Shown here piece after piece: positions 35,077-44,020 of a DNA stretch of 64,000 bases. The stretch is from Sphingomonadaceae bacterium (GTDB lineage Bacteria > Pseudomonadota > Alphaproteobacteria > Sphingomonadales > Sphingomonadaceae): positions 470,873-534,872 of the forward strand of contig JADZEQ010000005.1 in the NCBI GenBank assembly GCA_020850455.1, written 5' to 3'. The notes beneath the pieces are model-generated. The model saw only the letters and a program-made list of their open reading frames with translations, had not been told where the DNA came from and made no database searches. Made by a program: the position numbers and the translations under genes. Each line of letters opens with the position of its first letter. Position 1 is the first letter of the stretch.

Positions 35077-36465
35077 ATGACCACCGATTACGCGATTGCC
35101 GACATTGGTTTGGCTGATTTTGGTCGCGCCGAAATTGCCATTGCCGAAACCGAAATGCCCGGCCTGATGGCGCTGCGCGACGAATATGGTGCCAGCCAGC
35201 CGCTGAAGGGCGCGCGCATCACCGGTTCGCTGCACATGACCATCCAGACGGCCGTGCTGATTGAAACGCTAACCGCGCTGGGTGCCGACGTGCGTTGGGC
35301 AACCTGCAATATATTTTCAACGCAGGACCACGCAGCCGCTGCCATCGCAGCAACTGGCGTGCCTGTCTTTGCGATCAAGGGTGAAAGCCTTGCCGACTAT
35401 TGGGATTATGTCGGCCGCATTTTCGATTGGGGCGATACAACCGCCAACATCATCCTCGACGACGGCGGTGATGCGACGATGTTCGCATTATGGGGCGCAC
35501 GGGTCGAAGCGGGCGAAGACTTGTTTGAACCGACCAATGCCGAAGAGGTTGAATTCTGCCGCGCGCTCAAGGCATTTTTGGCCGCTAAGCCGGGCTACCT
35601 CACCCGTTCGGTTGCCGCGATAAAGGGTGTGAGCGAGGAAACGACAACCGGTGTCCACCGCCTCTACAGCCTTGCCAAGGAAGGCAAATTGCCGTTCCCG
35701 GCGATCAATGTGAACGACAGCGTCACCAAGTCGAAGTTCGATAATCTATATGGCTGCAAGGAAAGCCTGGTCGATGCCATCCGCCGCGCCACCGATGTGA
35801 TGCTGGCTGGCAAGGTCGCCTGCGTTGCTGGTTTTGGCGATGTCGGCAAGGGTTCGGCTGCATCGCTGCGTAATGGTGGCGCGCGCGTACTGGTTACCGA
35901 AATCGACCCGATCTGCGCGCTGCAGGCGGCGATGGAGGGCTATGAGGTCGTGACGATGGACGAAGCCGTCACCCGCGCCGACATTTTTGTAACCGCGACG
36001 GGCAATGCCGACGTCATCACCGCCGAACATATGAAGGCGATGAAGCCGATGAGCATCGTCTGCAACATCGGCCATTTCGACAGCGAGATTCAGATTGCCG
36101 CGCTCGACAATTATAAATGGACTGAGGTGAAGCCGGGTACCGACTTGGTTGAATTCCCCGATGGCAAGCAGATCATCGTCCTTGCCAAGGGGCGCTTGGT
36201 CAATCTGGGCTGCGCCACCGGCCACCCCAGCTTTGTCATGTCGTCGAGCTTCACCAACCAGACGCTGGCGCAGATCGAATTATTCACCAAGGCTGGCGAA
36301 TATCAAAACCAGGTCTATGTCCTGCCCAAGCACCTCGATGAAAAGGTGGCAGCGCTGCATTTGGCCAAATTGGGCGTCAAATTGTCGACCCTCAGCGAAA
36401 AACAAGCAGCCTATATCGGTGTGCCGGTTGCCGGGCCGTTCAAGCCTGACCACTACCGCTATTAA
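35077..36465 (+). CDS. ahcY: Adenosylhomocysteinase
   Basis: AhcY hydrolyses S-adenosylhomocysteine to adenosine and homocysteine, relieving product inhibition of methyltransferases. The 462-residue protein has [21 protein letters not shown] substrate-binding sequence, [13 protein letters not shown] (catalytic Lys), the NAD-binding [10 protein letters not shown], and the C-terminal KPDHYRY. The ATG at 35077 follows AGCGGAG; more open sequence upstream is not family-like. The 213-base upstream region contains a TATAAT (34970-34975) but no riboswitch I can recognise. Confidence 0.96.
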   Translation: MTTDYAIADIGLADFGRAEIAIAETEMPGLMALRDEYGASQPLKGARITGSLHMTIQTAVLIETLTALGADVRWATCNIFSTQDHAAAAIAATGVPVFAIKGESLADYWDYVGRIFDWGDTTANIILDDGGDATMFALWGARVEAGEDLFEPTNAEEVEFCRALKAFLAAKPGYLTRSVAAIKGVSEETTTGVHRLYSLAKEGKLPFPAINVNDSVTKSKFDNLYGCKESLVDAIRRATDVMLAGKVACVAGFGDVGKGSAASLRNGGARVLVTEIDPICALQAAMEGYEVVTMDEAVTRADIFVTATGNADVITAEHMKAMKPMSIVCNIGHFDSEIQIAALDNYKWTEVKPGTDLVEFPDGKQIIVLAKGRLVNLGCATGHPSFVMSSSFTNQTLAQIELFTKAGEYQNQVYVLPKHLDEKVAALHLAKLGVKLSTLSEKQAAYIGVPVAGPFKPDHYRY

Positions 36466-36482
36466 TTGCTGACAAACGCCGC

Positions 36483-36513
36483 AAGCCTCCGTCCTCCGGC
36501 AGGACGGGGGCTT
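36483..36513 (+). terminator. Terminator of ahcY
   Basis: AAGCCTCCGTCCT (36483-36495) pairs over 13 bp, with one T-G wobble, to AGGACGGGGGCTT (36501-36513) around a 5-base loop, followed by TGCTTTG. It begins 17 bases after the ahcY stop. Confidence 0.8.
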
Positions 36514-36584
36514 TGCTTTGCGCCGCATAGGCTATAGTCCATGCCCATGCCCATGCCGAATCCCCAAAATATGCACGTCTGAAG

Positions 36585-38864
36585 ATGGATCAAGCGACGC
36601 TTTTGGCGCTTGCAGGTGCGTTTGCCGGCGTCTGGCTGGTGGCGGGGGGCTGGGCGCTGCTGCGCGGCCTTGGTCGACAACGTGAAGCATCCATGGCGCA
36701 GCGCCGGGCGTTGCGTCTGGCGGCAATGCTTGAATCCTCACCCGCCCTGCCGTTACTGGTGCGCGCCGATGGTCGGATCGAAGGGTCGCTGGGGATTGCC
36801 AGACTCTTTGGTCTGGATGCCTTGCCAACCAGCATCAACGCCTTGGCGGGCGAGGATATGGCGCTTGGCCCATTGCTCAACGCGGTGGAGGAGGCGCAGC
36901 GCGCCGCCAAAAGCTTTCATCTGTCGCTGAGCAGCCAAAATGGCGCGCGGGCGGTCGAAGTGCGCGGCGCACCCGCGCCAGCAACACTCAAGCTCACGGG
37001 TGGTGCCCTGCTGTGGTTTACCGACAATTCGGCGCACGCCGCCGAAAATCAGCGTTTGCGCCACCAACGTGCTGACGCCATCGCCGCTTTTGAGGCGATT
37101 AGCGCGCTGATTGAGGCTGCACCCTTTCCGATGTGGTTTCGCGAACCATCGCTCAGCCTCGCGCTGGTCAACCATGCCTATGTCGCCGCAGTGGAGGGCG
37201 AAAATGCCGCTGATGTGGTTGCGCGGCAGATTGAATTGGTTGAACCCATTGCGGGGGTTTCGGCGCGTGATGCAGCCCGCGCTGCGCATGAGACCAATGC
37301 CGAAGGTCAGCGCTTCATCCCCGTCACCATCGGCGGACAGCGTCGGATGATGCGCGTCGTTGACATGCCGATCGATGATGTCGGGGTGGCGGGCTATGCG
37401 CTCGACCAACAAGCGCTGGAGGATGCGCGCGCCGAACTGCGCCGTTTCACCGATGCGCGTCGTTCGATGTTGGACCAGATGTCAGCGGCGGTGGCCGAAT
37501 TTGCGCCCGACCGGACGCTGCGTTTCGTCAATCGTCCCTTTTTGTCGCTCTTTCTGCTCGATGCCGAATGGGCGGCTGAGGCACCGGCGATGGAGCGGGT
37601 GCTCGACCGGCTGCGCGACAATGGCCGCACGCCAGAAGTGCGCGACTTCCCCGGCTGGCGCGCGGAACGGCGCGGCTGGTTTTCACTGAGCCAATTGCAT
37701 GAAGAAAGCTGGCTGCTGCGCGATGGCACCCATTTGCGCACCGTTGCGCAGCCGACACCTGATGGCGGGCTGCTGCTGATTTTTGAAGATCGGACAGAAC
37801 AGGTTCGGCTGGCCAGTGCGCGGGATACATTGCTGCGCGTGCGCACCGCGACCTTTGACAATTTGTTCGAAGCGGTTGCGGTCTTCGCGCCCGACGGCAG
37901 GCTCCACCTGTGGAACCAACGATTTCGCAAGCTGTGGCAGGTGGGTGAGGAATATCTCGCAGCCCACCCTCGCCTCGACCAATTGCTCGAAAAACTGGCG
38001 CCGCAGCTGGCCGACCCGCGCCAGCAGCATGTGCTGCGGCAACTCATTGTCGGTGCGACGGGGGACAGGCAGCAGCGTAGTGGGCGCGTGTTGCTGGCGG
38101 ATGATCGGCAATTTGACTTTGCCGCCATTCCCTTGCCGGATGGCAATGCGCTTTTTACGCTGATTGACGTTACCGACAGTCGCAAGATTGAACGAGCGCT
38201 GCGTGATCGCGCCCGCGCGCTGGAGGCCGCAGACAAGGTCAAGGCAGATTTCTTGTCGCGCATCAGCTATGATTTGCGCACGCCGCTCACCTCGATCGGT
38301 GGCTTTGCCGAAATGTTGGCGGGCGGCCTTGCTGGCGACATTGGCGAACAGGCGCAGAGCTATGTCCGCGCGATTATGGAGGCGAGCGGGGCGCTGACCC
38401 AGCAGATCGACGCCATCCTCGACCTGTCGCAGAGTGAGGCGGGGGCGATGCCGATGGAACGGCGCACGCTGTCGCTCGGTGCGCTGGTGCGCGAGGCTAG
38501 CGATGCGGCGCGCGCCCAATGTGCGGCGGCGGGCATTACGCTCGACCTCGCGCTGCAACCCAGTCTTGGCCAAGTCTCTGGCGACGCCAAACGCTTGCGC
38601 CAAGCGCTCGACCTCATGCTGGCGCACGCGATACAGGGCTTTGGTGATGGTGTTGGAGCTAAACGCATCACAGTGCATGGGGAGGGGGATAGCGCGAATG
38701 CGCAGATCATCCTGTCTGACAATGGGCTTGGCGTGGACGTGCAAGGCAAGGATGCGGTCGGCCTCGCGCTGGTGCGTCAATTGGTTGAAGCACACCACGG
38801 GCGGTTTGAACGGGCACACCGCGCGGGGGAGGGGACGATGCTCGCCATCTTCCTGCCGCGTTAA
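36585..38864 (+). CDS. divL: DivL-type atypical sensor kinase (Tyr replaces the phosphoacceptor His)
   Basis: In Caulobacter, DivL is a PAS-containing pseudokinase that binds phosphorylated or unphosphorylated DivK and controls CckA, and so CtrA. The 759-residue protein has one N-terminal membrane segment (about 6-26) and several PAS-like regions (about 45-150, 165-275, 295-410, 420-530). A HisKA-like helix follows with SRISYDLRTPLTSIGGF. The expected His is Tyr562 (codon 38268-38270), as in Caulobacter DivL. A C-terminal ATPase-like domain retains LSDNGLGV, but the usual N box is replaced by LMLAHAIQGFG. It leads a cluster with tsaE, amgK, murU and addBA, and lies 34 kb from chpT. Confidence 0.85.
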   Translation: MDQATLLALAGAFAGVWLVAGGWALLRGLGRQREASMAQRRALRLAAMLESSPALPLLVRADGRIEGSLGIARLFGLDALPTSINALAGEDMALGPLLNAVEEAQRAAKSFHLSLSSQNGARAVEVRGAPAPATLKLTGGALLWFTDNSAHAAENQRLRHQRADAIAAFEAISALIEAAPFPMWFREPSLSLALVNHAYVAAVEGENAADVVARQIELVEPIAGVSARDAARAAHETNAEGQRFIPVTIGGQRRMMRVVDMPIDDVGVAGYALDQQALEDARAELRRFTDARRSMLDQMSAAVAEFAPDRTLRFVNRPFLSLFLLDAEWAAEAPAMERVLDRLRDNGRTPEVRDFPGWRAERRGWFSLSQLHEESWLLRDGTHLRTVAQPTPDGGLLLIFEDRTEQVRLASARDTLLRVRTATFDNLFEAVAVFAPDGRLHLWNQRFRKLWQVGEEYLAAHPRLDQLLEKLAPQLADPRQQHVLRQLIVGATGDRQQRSGRVLLADDRQFDFAAIPLPDGNALFTLIDVTDSRKIERALRDRARALEAADKVKADFLSRISYDLRTPLTSIGGFAEMLAGGLAGDIGEQAQSYVRAIMEASGALTQQIDAILDLSQSEAGAMPMERRTLSLGALVREASDAARAQCAAAGITLDLALQPSLGQVSGDAKRLRQALDLMLAHAIQGFGDGVGAKRITVHGEGDSANAQIILSDNGLGVDVQGKDAVGLALVRQLVEAHHGRFERAHRAGEGTMLAIFLPR

Positions 38865-38867
38865 GCC

Positions 38868-39323
38868 ATGGAATATCGGCTGGACGATTTGCCGCAATTG
38901 GGCGCACAGATTGCGCCGATGCTGCGCGTTGGCGATGTCATCGGCCTTTCAGGCGATTTGGGGGCGGGTAAGACCAGCCTCGCGCGTGCCATATTAATGG
39001 CCCTGGGTTTGGTGGGGGAGGCGCCTAGTCCCAGCTTTGCCATTGTCCAGCCCTATGGTCCGCCTGAAATCAGCCTCAACCTGCTCCATATCGACCTATA
39101 TCGCATCAAAAATCAGGCTGAATTGGCCGAACTGGGCTTGGAGGATGCGCTGCATGACCATGTGCTCCTCATTGAATGGCCCGAAATTTTGGGGGCAGAT
39201 TGGGGGGACATGCTGCACCTCAGGATCGATTTTTTTGGCGATGATGGTGCACTGGCACCCGCGCGGCGCTTGACAGTTGATGTGCCCCCCGCTTGGGAAG
39301 GTCGATGGCGCTTAGCGATATGA
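38868..39323 (+). CDS. tsaE: tRNA threonylcarbamoyladenosine biosynthesis ATPase TsaE
   Basis: TsaE is the ATPase that cycles the TsaB-TsaD complex during t6A37 synthesis in tRNA. The 151-residue protein has the Walker A motif SGDLGAGKTSLARAI, then PSPSFAIVQPY, HIDLYRI and IEWPEIL, all family blocks. It starts 3 bases after divL and overlaps amgK by 19 bases. Confidence 0.93.
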   Translation: MEYRLDDLPQLGAQIAPMLRVGDVIGLSGDLGAGKTSLARAILMALGLVGEAPSPSFAIVQPYGPPEISLNLLHIDLYRIKNQAELAELGLEDALHDHVLLIEWPEILGADWGDMLHLRIDFFGDDGALAPARRLTVDVPPAWEGRWRLAI

Positions 39324-40309
39324 TTCCGCCCGCTGCGGCGACAAAATTTCTGGCCGATGCGGGGTGGGGCGGTGCGCGCCTGTCTCCATTGGCGGGTGAT
39401 GCATCGTTTCGTCGCTATTTCCGCGTCGAATATGACGGTCGCTATGCGGTGTTGATGGACGCCCCTCCGCCGGAGGAGGATGTGCGCCCCTTTGTCGCGA
39501 TCGCGGAATATTTGCGCGGCATTGGCCTCAACGCGCCGAACATTTTTGCGCGCGATATCGAACAAGGGTTGCTGTTAATCGAAGATTTCGGCGGCAATCG
39601 GATGCGCGAAGCGGTCGATGAAGCGCGCGAGGATGAACTGCCCCTTTATCAAGCGATCACCGATGTGCTGGTCGAACTACATGGTCATCCTGCCCCCCAG
39701 GGGTTGAAGCGCCACGGGCTTGCCGATTGGCTGGATGAGGTGGAATTACTCATCGACTGGTATGGCCCCTATGTTGGGCTGGATTTGCCGCGTGACAGCT
39801 TCCGCGCGGCGTGGGAAGCGGCGCTGACCCCCGTCGATGCGCGCGCCATCGACTGGGTGACCGAATTGCGCGATTATCACGCCGAAAATGTCATGCTGAT
39901 CGATGGTGCAAACGGACTTGCACGCTTTGGCTTGCTCGATTTTCAGGACGCGCGGATTGGCCACCCGGCCTATGATCTGGTGTCGATGCTGGAGGATGCG
40001 CGGCGCGACGTATCGCCGGAAGTGGAACAGGCATGTCTCGCCCATTATGTTGCGGCAACGGGGCGCGATGCCGATTTCGTGGGTGACTATTGGGCGCTCG
40101 GCGCGCAGCGCAACACACGGATTTTGGGGTTATTCTGCCGCTTGGCCGTCCGGGACGCCAAACCGGGGTATAAAAAATATCAGCCCCGCATGTGGGGGTT
40201 GGTCGAACGTGATCTGGCGCACCCGCACCTTGCCCCGGTGCGCGCATGGTTTGACGCGCATATCCCACCCAGTCACCGTGCCGATTTCTGGCTGGATATG
40301 CACGCATGA
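39305..40309 (+). CDS. amgK: N-acetylmuramate/N-acetylglucosamine anomeric kinase AmgK
   Basis: AmgK phosphorylates MurNAc at C1 in the cell-wall recycling route described in Pseudomonas and Caulobacter. This route bypasses de novo UDP-MurNAc synthesis and lowers fosfomycin sensitivity. The 334-residue protein has an aminoglycoside-phosphotransferase fold: LAGDASFRRYFRV, LLIEDFGGNRM, RDYHAENVML (catalytic loop) and GLLDFQDARIGHPAYDLVS. I chose the ATG at 39305 because GGGAAGG precedes it; a TTG at 39293 would add four residues. It overlaps murU by 4 bases, supporting the pathway assignment. Confidence 0.88.
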   Translation: MALSDMIPPAAATKFLADAGWGGARLSPLAGDASFRRYFRVEYDGRYAVLMDAPPPEEDVRPFVAIAEYLRGIGLNAPNIFARDIEQGLLLIEDFGGNRMREAVDEAREDELPLYQAITDVLVELHGHPAPQGLKRHGLADWLDEVELLIDWYGPYVGLDLPRDSFRAAWEAALTPVDARAIDWVTELRDYHAENVMLIDGANGLARFGLLDFQDARIGHPAYDLVSMLEDARRDVSPEVEQACLAHYVAATGRDADFVGDYWALGAQRNTRILGLFCRLAVRDAKPGYKKYQPRMWGLVERDLAHPHLAPVRAWFDAHIPPSHRADFWLDMHA

Positions 40310-41055
40310 CCGCTCTGCCGCAAAGCGCCATGGTGATGGCGGCGGGCAAGGGTACACGGATGATGCCGCTGACCATTGACCGGCCCAAGCCGCTCATCGA
40401 AGTGGCGGGGGTCAGCCTGCTCGACCATGTGCTCGGCCATTTGCGTGATGCAGGGGTCGGACAAATCATCGTCAACGCCCATTATCGTGCGCAGCAGGTG
40501 GAGGATCATTTGGCTACGCATGCGCGTGATTTCGATGTGCGCTTGTCGGATGAACGCGACCTGTTGCTGGACACTGGCGGCGGCTTGGTTAGAGCGCTGC
40601 CGCTGATCGATGCCGACCCATTTTTTTGCATCAATGCCGACAATTGGTGGACGGATGCACCCGGCAGCGACGCGCTTCACCGCCTCGCCGATGCATGGAA
40701 TGCTGCGCAGATGGATGTGCTGATGCTGGTTATCGACCATGACCGGGCGGGAAACAGCAAGGGGCAGGGCGATTTTGATATGGATGGCGATGGCCGTCTG
40801 TCGCGGGATGGGCCGCCGCGTCCGCGCCCCTATGTATGGACAGGCATTCAGCTTGTCGCCAAACATCTGGTACGCGACCCGCCCGAGGCCGTATTTTCAA
40901 CCAATGTCTTTTGGGATCGGGCGATTGCGCAAGGGCGTTGTCATGGTCTTGTCCATCAAGGGGCTTGGTGGGATGTCGGCTACCCCCAAGCCATAGCGCT
41001 GACCGAAGCTGCGCTGGGGCATAGGGCACCACTAGACGTGCGCACCGATGGCTGA
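40306..41055 (+). CDS. murU: N-acetylmuramate-1-phosphate uridylyltransferase MurU
   Basis: MurU converts MurNAc-1-phosphate and UTP to UDP-MurNAc, completing recycling after AmgK. The 249-residue protein has the nucleotidyltransferase signature MVMAAGKGTRMMPLT, then RPKPLIEVAG. It also has IIVNAHYRAQQVEDHL and FCINADNWW. The assignment rests on the adjoining amgK; related enzymes use other sugars. The end overlaps the addB start by 8 bases. Confidence 0.86.
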   Translation: MTALPQSAMVMAAGKGTRMMPLTIDRPKPLIEVAGVSLLDHVLGHLRDAGVGQIIVNAHYRAQQVEDHLATHARDFDVRLSDERDLLLDTGGGLVRALPLIDADPFFCINADNWWTDAPGSDALHRLADAWNAAQMDVLMLVIDHDRAGNSKGQGDFDMDGDGRLSRDGPPRPRPYVWTGIQLVAKHLVRDPPEAVFSTNVFWDRAIAQGRCHGLVHQGAWWDVGYPQAIALTEAALGHRAPLDVRTDG

Positions 41056-44020
41056 GCGGCATCGACCGCAATTATTCACCCTTTCGCTCGACGAAGCCTT
41101 TGCCGATGCACTGGTCGAAGGGATTATAGCGCGCCACGACGATGGGCCCTTTGGCCTTGCCGATGGCTTGCTCCTCCTCCCCAATGCGCGCGCTGCCAAC
41201 AGTGTGCGCGACGCATTCATCCGTGCGCGCGGCGCGGCTTGTCTGCTGCCGCGCATCACCACCATTGGGGATGGCGATTGGGAGGGGGCGGTAGGCGGTG
41301 CGCTCGATCGGCTCGACTTCGATGATGATGCACCGTTGCCGCGCGCGATTGCGCCGCTGCATCGCATCATGTTGCTCGCCGAATCGATTGCCAATGCCCG
41401 GGGCGATGTAACGCGCGATGGCGCGTTGGCGCTGGCGCAGAGTCTCGCCAACGTCATTGACCAATTGGCGGTCGAGGAAGTGGACGTTCGTGAGCTTGCA
41501 GCCGCTGCACCGGACGATGCGATTTTGTCGGCGCATTGGCAAACAGCCTATGCACTGGTGACCGATTTTTTGCCGCCTTGGGCCGCGTTGCTCGCCGCCC
41601 GCGATGAGATGGACCCTGCGGCCCGCCGCAATGCATTGTTCGACCGGACGGCGCGACGCTGGCAAGCCAAAGGATTGCCAGCCAAATGGGTTGTCGCTGC
41701 AGGGATTTCGACGGGCGCGCCGGCGGTTGCGCGTCTGCTTTCCACCGTGGCGCGACTAGCCGGCGGGGCGGTGGTTTTCCCGCACATCGACCTTAGCATG
41801 GCGGATGAGCAATGGGACAGTATGGGTGATGACCCGCGCCGACGCTTGCGCGACAATGCGCCGCCCAATGGGGAGGAGGGGCACCCCCTATTCCACCTCA
41901 AATTATTGCTCGAGCGAATGAGTGTGTCGCGCCGCGAAATTGCGCCATGGGTGGAAAGGGGCAGGGCAGCGGATCCATTGGGCCGTGTCGCACTTGTGCG
42001 TGCCATGACAACGCCAATTGCCTTTGCCGATGATTGGCTGGAACTTTCCAAAAATATGCGTGCCCCGGGCGTGCGGCTGGGTGATTTCGCCAATGAGGCG
42101 GAGGAGGCGCAAGCAATTGCGCTCGCCATGCGCGAAGCGCTGGAAACACCGGGGCGCACCGCTGCTTTGGTGACCCCCGATCGCGGTATTGCGACCCGTG
42201 TGGCTGCGCATCTCGGTCGTTGGGGGATAAAGGCCGATGACAGTGCGGGTGTGCCGCTGTCGGCAACTGCGGCGGGCGAATTTTTGCTGTTGAATGCTGC
42301 AATCTCGGACGCGGCCAACCCGCATGATTTGGTCGCGCTGCTCAGCCATCCGCTCGCCGGTTCTGCGGGGGATCGGCGCGGCTGGATGGATAATGTCCGC
42401 AGTCTCGATTTGCTGTTGCGCGGGCCGCGTGGCGCACCGGGCTTTGCCACAATCAGCCGACGCTTATTCGCCCGCCACGATGAAACGAGCGCGATAGCCG
42501 AATGGTGGCGCGGCGTTTGCGCGCAATTGGATGGCCCGTCCGATGGATTGACGCTGTCGCAGCATCTCGACCGGTTGCGCGCGCGCGCCGAAGGCTTGGC
42601 AGGCGATGCGCTGTGGGGCGGGGTGGATGGCCGGGCGCTTGCGACATGGTTTGCCGAGGTAGCGGACGTTGCGGTGCTATGGCCCGCCCCGCTGGCGAGC
42701 ACAGATGTCGCGGCGGTGCTGCGCCGCTTGATGCAAGACGTGCCGGTGCGCCCACCCTATCAAAACCATCCGCGCTTGGCGATTTTGGGGCTGATCGAAT
42801 CGCGATTGCACCGGGCTGACCTGATGATCCTCGCCGGGCTAAACGAAGGGCAATGGCCGATGCCCGGCGCGATCGACCCATGGCTATCGCCGCAACTGCG
42901 CGCGCGGCTCGGTCTGCCGACGCTGGATCGGCAGACGGGGCTTGCCGCGCATGATTTCATTTCGGCATTGGGCGCACAAGATGTGCTTATCACCCGTGCC
43001 GCGCGGGTTGGTGGTGCGCCGGCGATCCCCTCGCGCCTCCGGCTGCGGCTCGACGCGCTGCTTGGCGACAAGGGCAGGGATATAGTTGCGGACAAAAATT
43101 TACGGCACTGGGCCAAAATGCTCGACGCACGTGCGGCCCAGCCGATTGGGCGTCCAGCCTTTGCGCCACCAGCCGCCCGGCGGCCCATGAATTTGCGCGT
43201 GACGGACGTTGACACGCTGCGCGCCGATCCCTTTTCATTTTATGCACGGGCGGGATTGGGCTTGCGCCTGCTTGACCCGTTAGACGCTGCACCGACCGCT
43301 GCATGGCTCGGCACGGCGGCGCATGATGTGCTCGAGCTTTGGCTAAAGGCCGGCGATTGGAGCGATCTGGCGATGGATGGCGCCGTGGCAGTGATGCTAG
43401 ACCGCATCGAAGCGGGCGGCGCGTTGCGCAGCGTCTGGGCGCCGCGGTTGACCGCTGCACTCCATTATTTTGCCGCGTCGATCCGCGAACGCCGGGCAAA
43501 TGGCATCCACCCGCTGATCGACGCCAGCGAAAATCGCGGCGAACTGTCAATTGATGGCGTGACATTGTCGGGCAAGCCCGACCGCATCGACCGGCTGGTC
43601 GACCAGACCCTCGCCCTCATTGATTATAAGAGCGGTAGCGGCCCCGATGACAAACAGGTGGATGCCGGGCATGCGCTGCAACTGGGACTATTGGGGCTAA
43701 TTGCCGAACAGGGCGGCTTTGGCGTCCATGCGGCAAAAGTCAGCGAATTTGCCTATTGGCGCTTGTCGCGTGACGACAAAAGACAGGATTTTGGAAAGAT
43801 CGCTGTACCTTTCCGCAAGAAGGACCCGGAAATCACCGCTGATAATTTTGTCGCCGTTGCGGAGGAACATTTGCATGCCGCCATTGCCCGTTGGTTGAAC
43901 GGCAGTGAGCCATTTGTCGCAAAACTGATACCCAAATGGTCAAAATACAGCGATTTTGAGCATCTGATGCGCCTCGAAGAATGGTTCGGTGCGTTGGCGC
44001 TCGGTGGAGATATGGCATGA
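41048..44020 (+). CDS. addB: Double-strand break repair subunit AddB
   Basis: AddB is a subunit of the AddAB helicase-nuclease that processes DNA ends for homologous recombination. The 990-residue protein has a degraded helicase-like N-terminal half; I see no intact Walker A at the usual site (LLLLPNARAANSVRD). The C-terminal nuclease region contains LIDYKSGSGPDDKQ and LQLGLLGL. The four cysteines that bind an iron-sulfur cluster in Bacillus AddB are absent, as in other alphaproteobacterial forms. It overlaps addA by an ATGA. Confidence 0.9.
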   Translation: MAERHRPQLFTLSLDEAFADALVEGIIARHDDGPFGLADGLLLLPNARAANSVRDAFIRARGAACLLPRITTIGDGDWEGAVGGALDRLDFDDDAPLPRAIAPLHRIMLLAESIANARGDVTRDGALALAQSLANVIDQLAVEEVDVRELAAAAPDDAILSAHWQTAYALVTDFLPPWAALLAARDEMDPAARRNALFDRTARRWQAKGLPAKWVVAAGISTGAPAVARLLSTVARLAGGAVVFPHIDLSMADEQWDSMGDDPRRRLRDNAPPNGEEGHPLFHLKLLLERMSVSRREIAPWVERGRAADPLGRVALVRAMTTPIAFADDWLELSKNMRAPGVRLGDFANEAEEAQAIALAMREALETPGRTAALVTPDRGIATRVAAHLGRWGIKADDSAGVPLSATAAGEFLLLNAAISDAANPHDLVALLSHPLAGSAGDRRGWMDNVRSLDLLLRGPRGAPGFATISRRLFARHDETSAIAEWWRGVCAQLDGPSDGLTLSQHLDRLRARAEGLAGDALWGGVDGRALATWFAEVADVAVLWPAPLASTDVAAVLRRLMQDVPVRPPYQNHPRLAILGLIESRLHRADLMILAGLNEGQWPMPGAIDPWLSPQLRARLGLPTLDRQTGLAAHDFISALGAQDVLITRAARVGGAPAIPSRLRLRLDALLGDKGRDIVADKNLRHWAKMLDARAAQPIGRPAFAPPAARRPMNLRVTDVDTLRADPFSFYARAGLGLRLLDPLDAAPTAAWLGTAAHDVLELWLKAGDWSDLAMDGAVAVMLDRIEAGGALRSVWAPRLTAALHYFAASIRERRANGIHPLIDASENRGELSIDGVTLSGKPDRIDRLVDQTLALIDYKSGSGPDDKQVDAGHALQLGLLGLIAEQGGFGVHAAKVSEFAYWRLSRDDKRQDFGKIAVPFRKKDPEITADNFVAVAEEHLHAAIARWLNGSEPFVAKLIPKWSKYSDFEHLMRLEEWFGALALGGDMA

